A DNA stretch of 64,000 nt. Source: Microcoleus sp. bin38.metabat.b11b12b14.051 (GTDB lineage Bacteria > Cyanobacteriota > Cyanobacteriia > Cyanobacteriales > Microcoleaceae). The translations under genes were made by a program, and so were the position numbers. Shown here piece by piece: positions 46,326 through 56,900 of the stretch. The stretch covers positions 50,964 to 114,963 of the forward strand of contig NZ_JAAFKD010000021.1 in assembly GCF_013299165.1 (NCBI RefSeq), in the 5' to 3' direction. The stretch's first letter is position 1, and every line of letters starts with the position of its first letter. The notes below the pieces were generated by a model. That model made no database searches. It worked only from the letters and a program-made list of their open reading frames with translations, and was not told where the DNA came from.

Positions 46326-49154
46326 TTATTTGCTGTTTACGATCTTAGTTATGGGTTCAAATAGCACGCATCTGCTTAAAATTAGCGGTTGATTGGGTTC
46401 CACGCCGGGTGGAGGATTTAAACTCCAAGCCGTTTGGAGGCGCTTGGGGTCAGCACCTTGCCGCACCAAAGCATCTCGCACTGCTGCGGCACGCTGGAGC
46501 GACAACCGTTGATTTATGACAAGTTCCCCAGTGCGATCGCTGTGCCCAATTATCTTAATATGTTTTTGAGGATATTGATCCATGAAACTTTTGACACTGG
46601 CGATAATGCCTGCTGATGTTGAGTCTAATGTTGTCGTTCCTTGCTCGAAGTAGATGCGGCTGGCAATTTTGAGCGGATCTAGTTTAACAGTGCTGACTAC
46701 CGACTCAACGCCGGGAATTTCCTTGAAGGACTGAGCAATTTTATCGAGGTCTGCACCGTCGGTGACTGTACCGTATACAGTAACTTTGCGATCGCCATAC
46801 CGACTAGAAATAGAAACGCCCGACAACCGGTTCAAAACAGCAGTGAGCCGCTGCACCTGGGCCGCCGTCAACACCGGATCGGGAGGTACATATACAGCGA
46901 TAATTTTATTGTCTAATTTCAGATTTGGTGCAGTTGATGCGGCTATTTTTTCAGCTTGGGCGCGCAATTCTGCATTTGGCAATTTTCCGGTTAACTTGAG
47001 AGTGTTGCCGTCAACATCAGCATTTAAGCGGTAAACGGCTAATTCTGGGGTCGAGGCTAAAGCTAAAGCGGTACTTGCTTCGATGCTGCGGTCGATGCTG
47101 CGGCGGTGCTGATAAATTCCCCATGGTATTAAGATTAAGCTGAGGGCTGCCATGCTCAGGCCGAGCAACAGGATCGGGGGTTTCTTTGATTTTTCCTTTT
47201 CAGGCGGGTCGAATAAACTTTTGATAAACGGGTGCAGCGAGTCGGGTATAGTACCGGGGTCGCCGTTAAATTCGTGAATTAATTTAGCGTAATTCAGGAT
47301 GAGATTACTAACTGTTTTTCGCATTTTGTCAACAAAAAACTTGGGCGGTTGTCCTTTAATCACGACTGCCATGTAACAGTATCCGGCTACTTCTAGCATG
47401 ATTTTGGAGTCGCCGTATTCAATTTGATTGAGTTCGGAAATTTCTCCTGGCTGAACGATACACTCGTTAACAAAGCTGCGAATAGCTGTGAGCATTCCTG
47501 CTACCATTTCTGATTCTAACTGGTGGGTTTCTGAGTTTTGAACTTCGGAAATTACCAAGCCGGATGCTTTGTGAATTAAGAAGGCTGCTTGGACGGTAAA
47601 AGGGATTGATTCTTTGAGGATTAATTCAGCTTCGGAGACTCCTTGTACTTGGGAGCGAATTTTGCGCCCAACTCCTTCCATGCTTAAGCTATTTGACACT
47701 TTTTCATTGATAGTTTGAATCGCTTCTGCCAAGTATTTAGAGATCGTACTGCCAATTACCGGATAGAGAGCATCCACCATAGAGTCGCGTTCGAGGGCAA
47801 TCTGGGCTGTAATCGCTTTGCCCATTTCCGGGGCGAGGGCTTGGGCGATCGACTCTTGATCGAGGCGAATTTGCTCTTTAATGGCCAGGCCGATTTCTGG
47901 GGCGATCGCCTTAGCAATATCCTCTGGCGAATTGACTATTTGTTGAGAAAGTGCGTCGGGGAGCAATTCAGCGATTGCCGCACTCATGGCTGACTTGTTT
48001 TCCACAGTTTTCGCCCTAATCACTTCGTCAATAATTGGGACGATCGCGTTGACAACTTCTTCTCTAGAATCTACAATTTTGCGGCTGAGAATTTCTGCGA
48101 TCCAAGGTAACATCAGCGCGATCAGCTCTTGGGGATTGTAGATTTGATCTTCGAGTTTTCCTAATTTATCGTTGATGGTTACCAGCAGGTGGCGCACCCC
48201 GGGCAAATCGGTTTCTGCCAGGAGAGTTTTCACTTGCTCGATATCTGACATTTGGGAGCCAAAAATCAGATTTTGCAGCCTTCCCATCGCGTTGTCGGCT
48301 TCATTTAAGTCTTGTTTAATTTCCCCCAAGATTTCTGATCGCTGCGATAGCGGTATCAGCTCTTCTGGCAAGTTTGAACTCGATTGCAGCGAAGCAACCA
48401 CCGCATCTACATAGATTTTTTCTGAAGGCTGTGAAAGTGTGGGAAGTGGTGTATGAGGCTCAGTTAGTGCGGGTGATGCCAGAGTTGGGCCTGCCAAATC
48501 ATCTAAAGCGGTGTCAAAATCCTGGGATTTTTCTGCCTGTAGGTGCTGGGGAGAATCGGAGATTGTCAAGTCAGACAATGCCTGTAGGGGTGGCGATTCT
48601 GTCTCAAAATCCGAAACATCTGCTGAAACATCTATAGTTTTAGCTGAAGAATAGTTTTTTTCCAGTTCGGAAGTGCGGAGTTTGTGAGTAGCGAACAGCC
48701 AACTTTTGGAATCGCCTGTAACATCCGGCGAACTAGCAGACTGAGGTTGGGGAGATACAGTTTCTGGCCCAACGGGTGCAATGGACTCTGGCTCGGGCGA
48801 GGAAATACCTAACAAATCCATCAACCCGCCGAGATCCCCAGCTTGAACGTGGTTGTTGCTGCTGTCACCTTCGGGAGCTGGATTTTGCTGTGCTGCAATG
48901 GACTCTGGCTCGGGCGAGGAAATACTCAACAAATCCATCAACCCGCCGAGGGCCCCAGCTTGACCGTTTTTGCTGCTTTTGTCACCTTCAGACTCGGGAT
49001 TTTGCTGTTTTGAACAGGCAATAATTTTGAGTTCGACTAACAGATTCAGCAAGGGTTCTAGCTGGGTTGCTGCCTCGGCAGCAGGCTCGTCAGGTTGAGA
49101 AACAAAACCCTCTAGCTGATTTTCAACTTCCGGATTTTCTTTCGGTAAAGCCAT
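46326..49154 (-). CDS. Membrane protein with roadblock-like, BON and OmpA-type domains
   Basis: 942 residues. The N-terminal ~260 are acidic and disordered, with a duplicated GGLMDLL(S/G)ISSPEPESIA. Helical repeats run at about 265-510 (AKAIAPEIGLAIKEQI). Residues ~518-640 (VQAAFLIHKASGLVISEV, CYMAVVIKG) look like a roadblock/LC7-type domain. One membrane helix follows (~661-680), then two BON-like domains (700-830) and an OmpA C-terminal peptidoglycan-binding domain (833-940; IKIIGHSDRTG, LSLQRAAAVRDAL). Topology: cytosolic N-terminus, periplasmic C-terminus on the wall. A roadblock domain beside a small GTPase resembles MglB-MglA. Alternative: the middle domain is an unrelated profilin-like fold. 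Confidence 0.85.
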   Translation of the reverse strand: MALPKENPEVENQLEGFVSQPDEPAAEAATQLEPLLNLLVELKIIACSKQQNPESEGDKSSKNGQAGALGGLMDLLSISSPEPESIAAQQNPAPEGDSSNNHVQAGDLGGLMDLLGISSPEPESIAPVGPETVSPQPQSASSPDVTGDSKSWLFATHKLRTSELEKNYSSAKTIDVSADVSDFETESPPLQALSDLTISDSPQHLQAEKSQDFDTALDDLAGPTLASPALTEPHTPLPTLSQPSEKIYVDAVVASLQSSSNLPEELIPLSQRSEILGEIKQDLNEADNAMGRLQNLIFGSQMSDIEQVKTLLAETDLPGVRHLLVTINDKLGKLEDQIYNPQELIALMLPWIAEILSRKIVDSREEVVNAIVPIIDEVIRAKTVENKSAMSAAIAELLPDALSQQIVNSPEDIAKAIAPEIGLAIKEQIRLDQESIAQALAPEMGKAITAQIALERDSMVDALYPVIGSTISKYLAEAIQTINEKVSNSLSMEGVGRKIRSQVQGVSEAELILKESIPFTVQAAFLIHKASGLVISEVQNSETHQLESEMVAGMLTAIRSFVNECIVQPGEISELNQIEYGDSKIMLEVAGYCYMAVVIKGQPPKFFVDKMRKTVSNLILNYAKLIHEFNGDPGTIPDSLHPFIKSLFDPPEKEKSKKPPILLLGLSMAALSLILIPWGIYQHRRSIDRSIEASTALALASTPELAVYRLNADVDGNTLKLTGKLPNAELRAQAEKIAASTAPNLKLDNKIIAVYVPPDPVLTAAQVQRLTAVLNRLSGVSISSRYGDRKVTVYGTVTDGADLDKIAQSFKEIPGVESVVSTVKLDPLKIASRIYFEQGTTTLDSTSAGIIASVKSFMDQYPQKHIKIIGHSDRTGELVINQRLSLQRAAAVRDALVRQGADPKRLQTAWSLNPPPGVEPNQPLILSRCVLFEPITKIVNSK

Positions 49155-49160
49155 GCGTTA

Positions 49161-49769
49161 TTATCCGTTGTGGTGGCGCTCCGGTAACAGAAAGTCGGTA
49201 TTTAACTTATTATCAGCAACGCCTTTTAGTTCGGGCACAAATTCTGTTCCTTTCAGCCTCATGCCGAGTTCAAACAGAATTTCTGCCATGTCGTCTCTAG
49301 ACACTTTAACATCTCTGAGCATGGAAAAGCGGCGGTCGAGTTCTTCAAAAACCTGTGTTTTTAGAGTGCGGGTTTCTTCGGAGAGTCGGTCTCTGCTTTG
49401 TCCGAGTTCGTCGCGAATCGAATTGGTTTGATTGTCGATCGCCTCGTCGAGGGCTTCGATGCTGCTGGAAAATTTGCGGTTAACGCGATCGATTTGCTGC
49501 CGCAGGTCGGCGCTTTCTTCTTGCGTGTTTAAGGTAAGGGATTTAACTTTCTTTTCAAACGAATCAACTGCCGCCCTCATTTCGGCCGTCAGAACTGTTT
49601 TCACCTGTTCGATGCGAGCCTGCATATCTTGCTGCATCATCGACAATTCAGAATCTATTTTATCGAAACGATTGTCGTATTCTCTAAGCTGCGCTCCGAA
49701 AATGATATCGCGAATCTGGTCAATATTTCCCAGGCGTTCGCGCATTTCTTCTTTGGTGATTTCGGCCAT
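49161..49769 (-). CDS. Coiled-coil protein upstream of the OmpA/GTPase genes
   Basis: 202 residues, strongly heptad-patterned from about 30 to 160 (DSELSMMQQDMQARIEQVK; LRQQIDRVNRKFSSSIEALD). A short C-terminal segment (SRDDMAEILFELGMRLKG) is compact. No membrane or signal segment. It is the first gene of the leftward operon, with six bases to the OmpA-type gene. A scaffold or cytoskeletal-linker role with the GTPase is plausible; no family is recognised. ATG 49769 follows AGGTAAAATC, a weak ribosome site. Confidence 0.82.
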   Translation of the reverse strand: MAEITKEEMRERLGNIDQIRDIIFGAQLREYDNRFDKIDSELSMMQQDMQARIEQVKTVLTAEMRAAVDSFEKKVKSLTLNTQEESADLRQQIDRVNRKFSSSIEALDEAIDNQTNSIRDELGQSRDRLSEETRTLKTQVFEELDRRFSMLRDVKVSRDDMAEILFELGMRLKGTEFVPELKGVADNKLNTDFLLPERHHNG

Positions 49770-51004
49770 GATTTTACCTCGAATCTCCTAAAATTGTGAG
49801 TTTAAGAACTGTACTATATTTTTTGTTAAACTGCTAGTCAAACCGTTTAACCAGGCCCAAAAGAGGTGATGCCGACTTTTACTGTGATTGCTGACAGTTG
49901 TCAGATACAGGGGCTTTTTGACTTGGCACAGCTCGACGGTTAGACACTCCCACCCCTTAGTCGGGGATGATATTTTTGAGAAGTTTAACTTTAAATCTCC
50001 TGAAATTGAGGTTTTTGGAGGCAATCATCAGAGCCAGAACCAGGCACCCCAAAAATAGCGATTTGCTATCCTTGCCTTGCAGCAAGCTCCTCACTCGTAG
50101 ACTTTCGCCCCGATCGCGAGGTAGGTTTTAATCTCTGGTACTTACTTTTCAATGATATCGCATCTTTGACCGTGCCTAATGCCACACCGCCGGCCCACGG
50201 CAAAAAGCGGGCCCGACGATCGCCCGTAATGTATAAGATATAACTTAAAAGCTCGATCGACTCACAGCAGTCCGAGTCGGATATCTCGCTAAATATCAGC
50301 AAGCGAGCCCAAAGATCGCACTCCCCAAAAAAGCTTTTGATAAAATCGAGATAATTCCCCTCTCCCCCTATCCCTCTCTCCCCCTATCCCTCTCTCCCCC
50401 TTCCCCTATCAAAAAGCGTAGGGCCCGATCGACAGCGACCAGACCCAATAATATGAGAGCTTTGTTTTGTTTAACAAACGAGATGTGTTTCCGGTAGAGA
50501 ACAATTTCTTACTAGGGTTTACAACTTGTGCAGCTTTACTTTTATTCCGCAAGCACAATAAGTCTGACTCGACTGCGGTTTGGCTTGACTGCACGATGGC
50601 AGCGTCGCCACTATTCCAAGTTGTGTTCGGTTAATTTCGGCTGCGCCTGGGAATTTAGACCGGAGACACCATGTCTATATCCTTGAACTTTGCTTCTAAA
50701 TATAGCGACCTCCTGTTTCTTTCTGTCCCGGTGTCTATTGTTAAGTTAGCACGGTCTTTGAAACGAGTAAAGCACAATTTGTAAAACTTGATAGGTCTTT
50801 ACATTACTAAGTATAATGATATAAATATCCACATAGATGTCAGTTAGGACTCACGCACTCATCCGCAAAGAAACCGGGTTTTTTCACCGAGATTGAGGAT
50901 TTTAAGCAACTATTCTGGTATAAAAACCCGGTTTCTGGACACCTGTGCTCAATTCCTATAAATTCTATTGTTGCTACAACTTTACATACTTAACAATTTT
51001 TGTC
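49770..51004. other. Long intergenic region upstream of alaS
   Basis: About 1.2 kb with three minus-strand open frames (60-80 codons) that I do not accept. It contains CCCCTTAGTCGGGGATGAT at about 49955-49973, shaped like the end hairpin of an IS200/605 element (compare 8813-8837), so it may be a remnant. A CTCTCCCCCTATCC pyrimidine tract (50358-50407) and a single hairpin repeat at 50868-50937 are also present. The divergent promoters for 49769 (-) and alaS (+) should lie here. Confidence 0.55.
50868..50937. repeat. Single copy related to the 83-bp array
   Basis: AAGAAACCGGGTTTTTT and AAAAACCCGGTTTCT face each other over ~40 bp, preceded by GACTCACGCA as in the array at 14656-15916. It lies 68 bp before the alaS start, probably in its leader. 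Confidence 0.85.
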
Positions 51005-53647
51005 ATGTCTATTACTCCTAAGTCTCTAAGCGGCAGCCAAATCCGCGAAACATTCCTCGATTTTTACGCCCAGCGGGGACACAAAATTCTGCCCAGCGCT
51101 TCCTTAGTGCCCGAAGATCCGACGGTGTTGCTGACGATCGCCGGAATGCTACAATTCAAACCGATATTTCTCGGCCAGCGGGCGGCAGAATCACCGCGCG
51201 CCACGACTTCGCAAAAGTGCATCCGCACTAACGACATCGAAAACGTGGGCCGCACCGCCCGCCATCACACGTTTTTTGAGATGTTGGGGAATTTCAGTTT
51301 TGGGGATTATTTCAAGAAACAGGCAATTGCGTGGGCTTGGGAACTTTCTACGGAAGTTTTCGGTTTACCAGCATCCAATTTAGTTGTTAGCGTTTTCCGC
51401 GAAGATGACGAGGCTTTTGCGATTTGGCGCGATGAAATTGGCATTCCGGGCGATCGTATTCAACGCATGGGAGAAGCCGACAATTTCTGGCAATCTGGCC
51501 CCACAGGCCCGTGCGGCCCATGTTCCGAGATTTATTACGATTTCCACCCGGAAAGAGGCGATAATATTGACCTCGAAGATGATAGCAGGTTTATCGAATT
51601 TTATAACCTGGTTTTCATGCAGTACAATAAGGATGCAGAGGGCAATTTAACACCGCTGCAAAATCAAAATATTGATACTGGGATGGGATTGGAACGGATG
51701 GCGCAAATCCTCCAGAAAGTCCCTAACAATTACGAGACAGATTTGATTTTCCCGATCGTCCAATCGGCAGCGGAAATTGCCGGAATTGATTACCACAATA
51801 GCGATGAAAATGTCAAGGTTTCGCTAAAAGTAATTGGCGACCACATTCGGGCTGTGGTGCACATGATTGCAGACGAAATTCGCGCGTCAAATGTGGGCCG
51901 CGGTTACATTTTACGGCGGTTGATTCGGCGGGTGGTGCGCCACGGGCGGCTGATTGGGATTGAAGGTGAGTTTACGGTGCGGGTGGCTGAAAGTGCGATC
52001 GGCCTTTCGGAAGCTGCTTATCCGAATGTGCGCCTCCGCGAAGCTCAAATTAAGGCAGAATTGGCAAGGGAAGAGGCGCAGTTTCTCAAGACTTTGGAAC
52101 GGGGAGAGAAGCTGCTTGAGGAAATTGTCGATCGCACAAAACAACAAGCCAATCTCCAAATCAGCGGACAAGATGCTTTCACGCTTTACGATACCTACGG
52201 TTTTCCGTTAGAACTGACACAAGAAATTGCTGAGGAACAGGGAATTACTGTCGATTTGAACGGCTTTGAAGTCGCGATGAAGGAACAGCAAACTCGCGCC
52301 AAAGAAGCTCATCAAACTATTGATTTAACGGTGCAAGGTTCCTTGGATAAATTGGCTAATACAATTCAGAAAACCGAGTTTCTCGGTTATACTGAATTAT
52401 CGAGTTTAGCCGAAGTAAAAGTTATCTTGGTTGACGGTGAAGTTGTGGAATCAGCAGAGGCGGGAACCGAGATACAAGTTGTGTTGAACCAAACGCCGTT
52501 TTATGCAGAATCCGGCGGACAACTTGGGGACAAAGGTTATTTGAACAGTGGAGAGAGTTTGTTGGTGAGAGTTGATGATGTGAAGAAGGAATCCGATTTC
52601 TTTGTACATTTCGGCTTTGTAGAACGGGGAACACTGAAAGTTGGCGATAGTTTGACAGCCAAAATTGACAATAGCGGCCGCCGCCGAATTCAATCGAACC
52701 ACACAGCAACTCACTTATTACAAGCAGCTTTGCGGCAAATTGTGGATAATTCAATTTCCCAAGCTGGTTCCTTGGTATCGACAGACAGATTGCGGTTTGA
52801 CTTCAATTCTCCGCGCGCTGTGACAGCAGAAGAGTTGGAGAAAATTGAGGATTTAATTAATAGTTGGATTTCCGAAGCCCACGCTGCGGAAGTTGCGGAA
52901 ATGCCGATCGCCCAAGCGCGAGAAAAAGGCGCTACGGCGATGTTTGGCGAGAAGTACGGCGACGTGGTGCGGGTTATCGATTTTCCGGGCGTTTCAATGG
53001 AATTGTGCGGGGGGACTCACGTCAGCAATACGGCAGAAATCGGGCTGTTTAAGATTGTTTCCGAGGCTGGGGTGGCCGCCGGTACTCGCCGGATTGAGGC
53101 GGTTTCGGGCCAGGCTGTGTTGGATTATTTGAACGTGCGAGACAGGGTAGTACGCGATTTGGGCGATCGATTTAAGGCGAAGCCGGAAGAATTGCCGAAC
53201 CGGATTACTAATTTGCAGAATGAGTTGAAGGATACTCAGAAGCAGTTGGCTGCTGTGAAGTCGGAATTGGCGATCGTGAAATCTGACCAGTTGTTAAATG
53301 CGGCTGAGGCGATCGGTGAATTCAAAATCATTGTAGCTCAATTGGGAGATGTGGATGCAGAAGCGCTGAAAACTGCGGCCGAAAGGTTGCAGCAAAAGTT
53401 AGGAAATGCTGCGGTAGTTTTGGCATCGGTTGCTGATGTAGATAAGGTGAGTTTGGTGGCTGCTTTTAGTCCAGAAGTTAATCGGAAAGGATTGCAAGCT
53501 GGCAAGTTTATCGGGGGAATTGCTCAACTTTGCGGCGGAAAAGGCGGCGGGCGGCCTAATTTGGCGCAGGCTGGGGGACGCGATGCTAGTAAGTTGCAGG
53601 AAGCGTTGGATAGTGCTCGCAATTTGTTAGTTGAAGGGTTGGGTTAA
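51005..53647 (+). CDS. alaS: Alanine--tRNA ligase
   Basis: 880 residues from ATG 51005 (MSITPKSLSGSQIRETFLDFY); the frame opens 20 codons earlier, but the family starts here. Class II catalytic core with HKILPSASLVPEDPTVLLT and the motif-2 CIRTNDIENVGRTARHHTFFE. The editing domain zinc site is HTATHLL plus CGGTHVSNTAEIG. The C-terminal oligomerisation domain ends in GGKGGGRPNLAQAGG. It charges tRNA-Ala and removes wrongly added Ser or Gly. Complete and of standard length. Confidence 0.97.
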   Translation: MSITPKSLSGSQIRETFLDFYAQRGHKILPSASLVPEDPTVLLTIAGMLQFKPIFLGQRAAESPRATTSQKCIRTNDIENVGRTARHHTFFEMLGNFSFGDYFKKQAIAWAWELSTEVFGLPASNLVVSVFREDDEAFAIWRDEIGIPGDRIQRMGEADNFWQSGPTGPCGPCSEIYYDFHPERGDNIDLEDDSRFIEFYNLVFMQYNKDAEGNLTPLQNQNIDTGMGLERMAQILQKVPNNYETDLIFPIVQSAAEIAGIDYHNSDENVKVSLKVIGDHIRAVVHMIADEIRASNVGRGYILRRLIRRVVRHGRLIGIEGEFTVRVAESAIGLSEAAYPNVRLREAQIKAELAREEAQFLKTLERGEKLLEEIVDRTKQQANLQISGQDAFTLYDTYGFPLELTQEIAEEQGITVDLNGFEVAMKEQQTRAKEAHQTIDLTVQGSLDKLANTIQKTEFLGYTELSSLAEVKVILVDGEVVESAEAGTEIQVVLNQTPFYAESGGQLGDKGYLNSGESLLVRVDDVKKESDFFVHFGFVERGTLKVGDSLTAKIDNSGRRRIQSNHTATHLLQAALRQIVDNSISQAGSLVSTDRLRFDFNSPRAVTAEELEKIEDLINSWISEAHAAEVAEMPIAQAREKGATAMFGEKYGDVVRVIDFPGVSMELCGGTHVSNTAEIGLFKIVSEAGVAAGTRRIEAVSGQAVLDYLNVRDRVVRDLGDRFKAKPEELPNRITNLQNELKDTQKQLAAVKSELAIVKSDQLLNAAEAIGEFKIIVAQLGDVDAEALKTAAERLQQKLGNAAVVLASVADVDKVSLVAAFSPEVNRKGLQAGKFIGGIAQLCGGKGGGRPNLAQAGGRDASKLQEALDSARNLLVEGLG

Positions 53648-53964
53648 TCGGGGTTTTGTGCGTAAGCCGCCAGTGCGTAAGCCACCAGGGGTTAAAACCC
53701 CTGGCTAATAGCGAAAGTCCTCTGAAGAGGACTAATGAGTAATAAGTTCTTTAGTCCTCTTTAGAGGACTTTCGCTTTGAGGCGGGGGTTTTAACCTCCG
53801 CCGGAATGTGGGAAAGCGCGTTATTTCTGGGCGCTTACATCTGCGTCCATCCGTGTTTATCTGCCTTTATCTGCGGTTAAAATGCAAACCTCAGATTATC
53901 GTGAAAAACCCCTTGATTTCCCAGCTCAAAAAATGTAAAATTCAACAAACATGGGTTATAAAAA
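53648..53964. repeat. Palindromic repeats between alaS and CHAT module B
   Basis: CCAGGGGTTAAAACCCCTGG at 53686-53705 is a perfect hairpin. GCGAAAGTCCTCTGAAGAGGACT at about 53712-53734 is answered by AGTCCTCTTTAGAGGACTTTCGC at about 53752-53774. A CTGCGTCCATCCGTGTTTATCTGC repeat follows. No gene. The first hairpin may end alaS transcription, though it has no T tract. Confidence 0.75.
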
Positions 53965-56900
53965 ATGAACAAAGCACGCCGCCAAGCCTATCTCACTCTG
54001 ATTGAATCTCTCCTCACCTTGGACAGCGAAGAACAAACCGCCATCCTGCAAACCAATCTAGAATTATTAGACGATGAATTTGCCGAATTTTTGCGAGATA
54101 TCGTTCCTAAAATTTTAGCAGGTTTGGATGTAGTAGGTAAAGCAGACCTCTTCGCTAGATTTTTAAATAATTTGAGTATTATATTTACAAATCTTCAGCA
54201 AGGTAGTCGGGCAAGCAACTTAGAAATTGCTATTATTTGTAACAAAATAGCATTAACCGTTTGGACTCGCGATTCTGCTGAACAAGTAGTGGTTTTTACA
54301 TTTTATCTTCTCATACAGAATCGGTTATATCAAATCGCATCACTACTTATGCAGAACTACCGCAATGTTTATCTGGCAATGCGGGCAGATACTCAAAATA
54401 ATTTGGCAATTGCTTACTGTCAGAGAATCAAGGGAGACAGGGGTGATAATTTAGAAAGAGCGATCGCCTTTTATGAAGCAGCTTTACAAGTTTACACCCG
54501 CCCAGCTTTTCCCGAAGAATGGGCTGATATTCAAAATAATTTGGCAAATGCTTACGGTGACAGAATCAGGGAAGACAGGGGTGATAATTTAGAAACGGCG
54601 ATTAAATTTTATGAAGCAGCTTTACAAGTTCGCACCCGCGCAGCTTTTCCCGAAAAATGGGCAGACACTCAAAATAATTTGGCAATTGCTTACAAAAACA
54701 GAATCAAGGGAGACAGGGGTGATAATTTAGAAACGGCGATTAAATTTTTTGAAGCAGCTTTACAAGTTTACACCTACGAAGATTTTCCCAAAGATTGGGC
54801 AACGACTCAAAATAATTTGGCAAATGCTTACTATTCCAGAATCCAGGGAGACAGGGGTGATAATTTAGAAAGGGCGATTAAATCTTTTGAAGCAGCTTTA
54901 CAAGTTCTCACCCGCCCAGCTTTTCCCGAAACATCGGCAACGATTCAAAATAATTTGGCAAATGCTTACCGTGACAGAATCCAGGGAGACAGGGGTGATA
55001 ATTTAGAAACGGCGATTAAATTTTTTGAAGCAGCTTTACAAGTTTATACCCGCACAGCTTTTCCCGAAAGATGGGCAATGACTCAACATAATTTGGCTGC
55101 TGCTTACAGTAACAGAATCAAGGGAGACACGGGTGATAATTTAGAAACGGCGATTAAATTTTATGAAGCAGCTTTACAAGTTTGTACCCGCGATGCTTTT
55201 CCCCAAAATTGGGCAATGATTCAACATAATTTGGCTGCTGCTTACAGTAACAGAATCAAGGGAGACACGGGTGATAATTTAGAAATTGCAATTAAATTTT
55301 ATCAAGCTGCTTTACAAGTTTATACTCCTACTACCTTACCCCTTAATTGTCTTCTAATGGCGCAGAACTTAGGCGATTTAGGATTTGACGAAAGCTTGTG
55401 GGAAACAGCCATCTTCGGCTACGAAAAAGCCATCCAATCAGTCGAACAAACCCGCGAGTGGGTAACATCCCCAAGCCGCAAACGACAGCTAATAGAAGAA
55501 AATCTCAACATCTACGAAAAAATGATGCAATCCTGCATCAACCACCAACAATATCACAAAGCCATCCAAACCGTAGAACGCAGCAAATCCCGCTACCTAG
55601 TCGAACTCTTCACCAACAGCGAAATCTATCCCAAAACGGCCACAGAATCAGAAAAACAACAACTCAGAAACTTACGCAGCCAAATCGCCGCCTCCCAACA
55701 ATTCCTAGAAACACAATCATCCTCTCCCACTCCAACTCCCCCCCTTACCAAGGGGGGGCTGGGGGGGGTTCCAGAAGACTTCGACACACAACGCGCAACT
55801 CAAACCCGCACCCTCAGCCCCGAATCATTGCAACAACAAAAAGACAAACTAGAAACAACATTACAACAATTAGAACAACTGCTGCAACAGATAAAACAGC
55901 GAGAACCAGAATTCACCCTAACCCAAAAAGTCGAACCCATAAACATCGCCGAATTCCAACAAACATTAGATCCAGAAACAGCAATAGTAGAATGGTACAT
56001 CGGCAACCCCAAATTTAACAACCAAGACTGGGGAGGTGCAGCCTTCATCATCACCCGCAACCAAATAGATTTAATACAAATAACCGCCACCGAATTAGCC
56101 GAATTAGAAACCTGGAAAAACGACTATCTCAACGAATACCGCGACCAAGCCAAACAAAAAATCTGGCAACAAACCCTATCCGCCAAACTGCACAAACTCT
56201 CCGAAATCTTGCGCCTCAACGAGATAATCGCCAAAATCCCCAAACATTGCCACCAACTAATATTAGTACCCCATCGCTACCTGCACCTATTCCCCCTCCA
56301 CGCCCTACCATTCACATCACAAACCCGGTTCACCCAAGAAACAATGTTTCGCGGAAACCTCCTAGACTGCTTCCCCAGCGGCGTGAAATACGCCCCCAGT
56401 TTGCAACTCCTGCAACTCGTCCAAAACCGCATCCAAACCCGCACATCTCCCGCCCCCGAACTTCAGCCATTATTTGCGATTCAGAATCCCACCGAAGATT
56501 TAAAGAACGCCGACATGGAAGTACAAATCATCAAACAAAGATTCGATACCCATGACATTTTAATCAAACAACAAGCCACAAAAATCGCCTTCAAAGAAAA
56601 CCTCAAAAACCTCTCGAATGCCAGCTACATCCACTTTTCCTGTCACGGATTATTTAACTTTGACGATCCGCTGCTGTCCCTTCTAGTCCTAGCCGATTCC
56701 ATCGAATCAATCCCCGAAATTAACCCCCCCCAACCCCCCCTTGCTAAGGGGGGGCTTGAATCAGAAATTAACCCCCCCCAACCCCCCCTTGCTAAGGGGG
56801 GGCTTCAAGATGATAATCCCGAAACTCCCCGCTACGTGACAATGCGAAGCGGGCGAAAAGCCATGCCGGAAAAATGCCTAACCTTGCGAGAAATCTTTGC

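Noticed and set aside
49788..50594. Three short minus-strand frames in the alaS upstream region
   Set aside because: No ribosome sites, no family features, and they cover possible IS remnant and low-complexity DNA.
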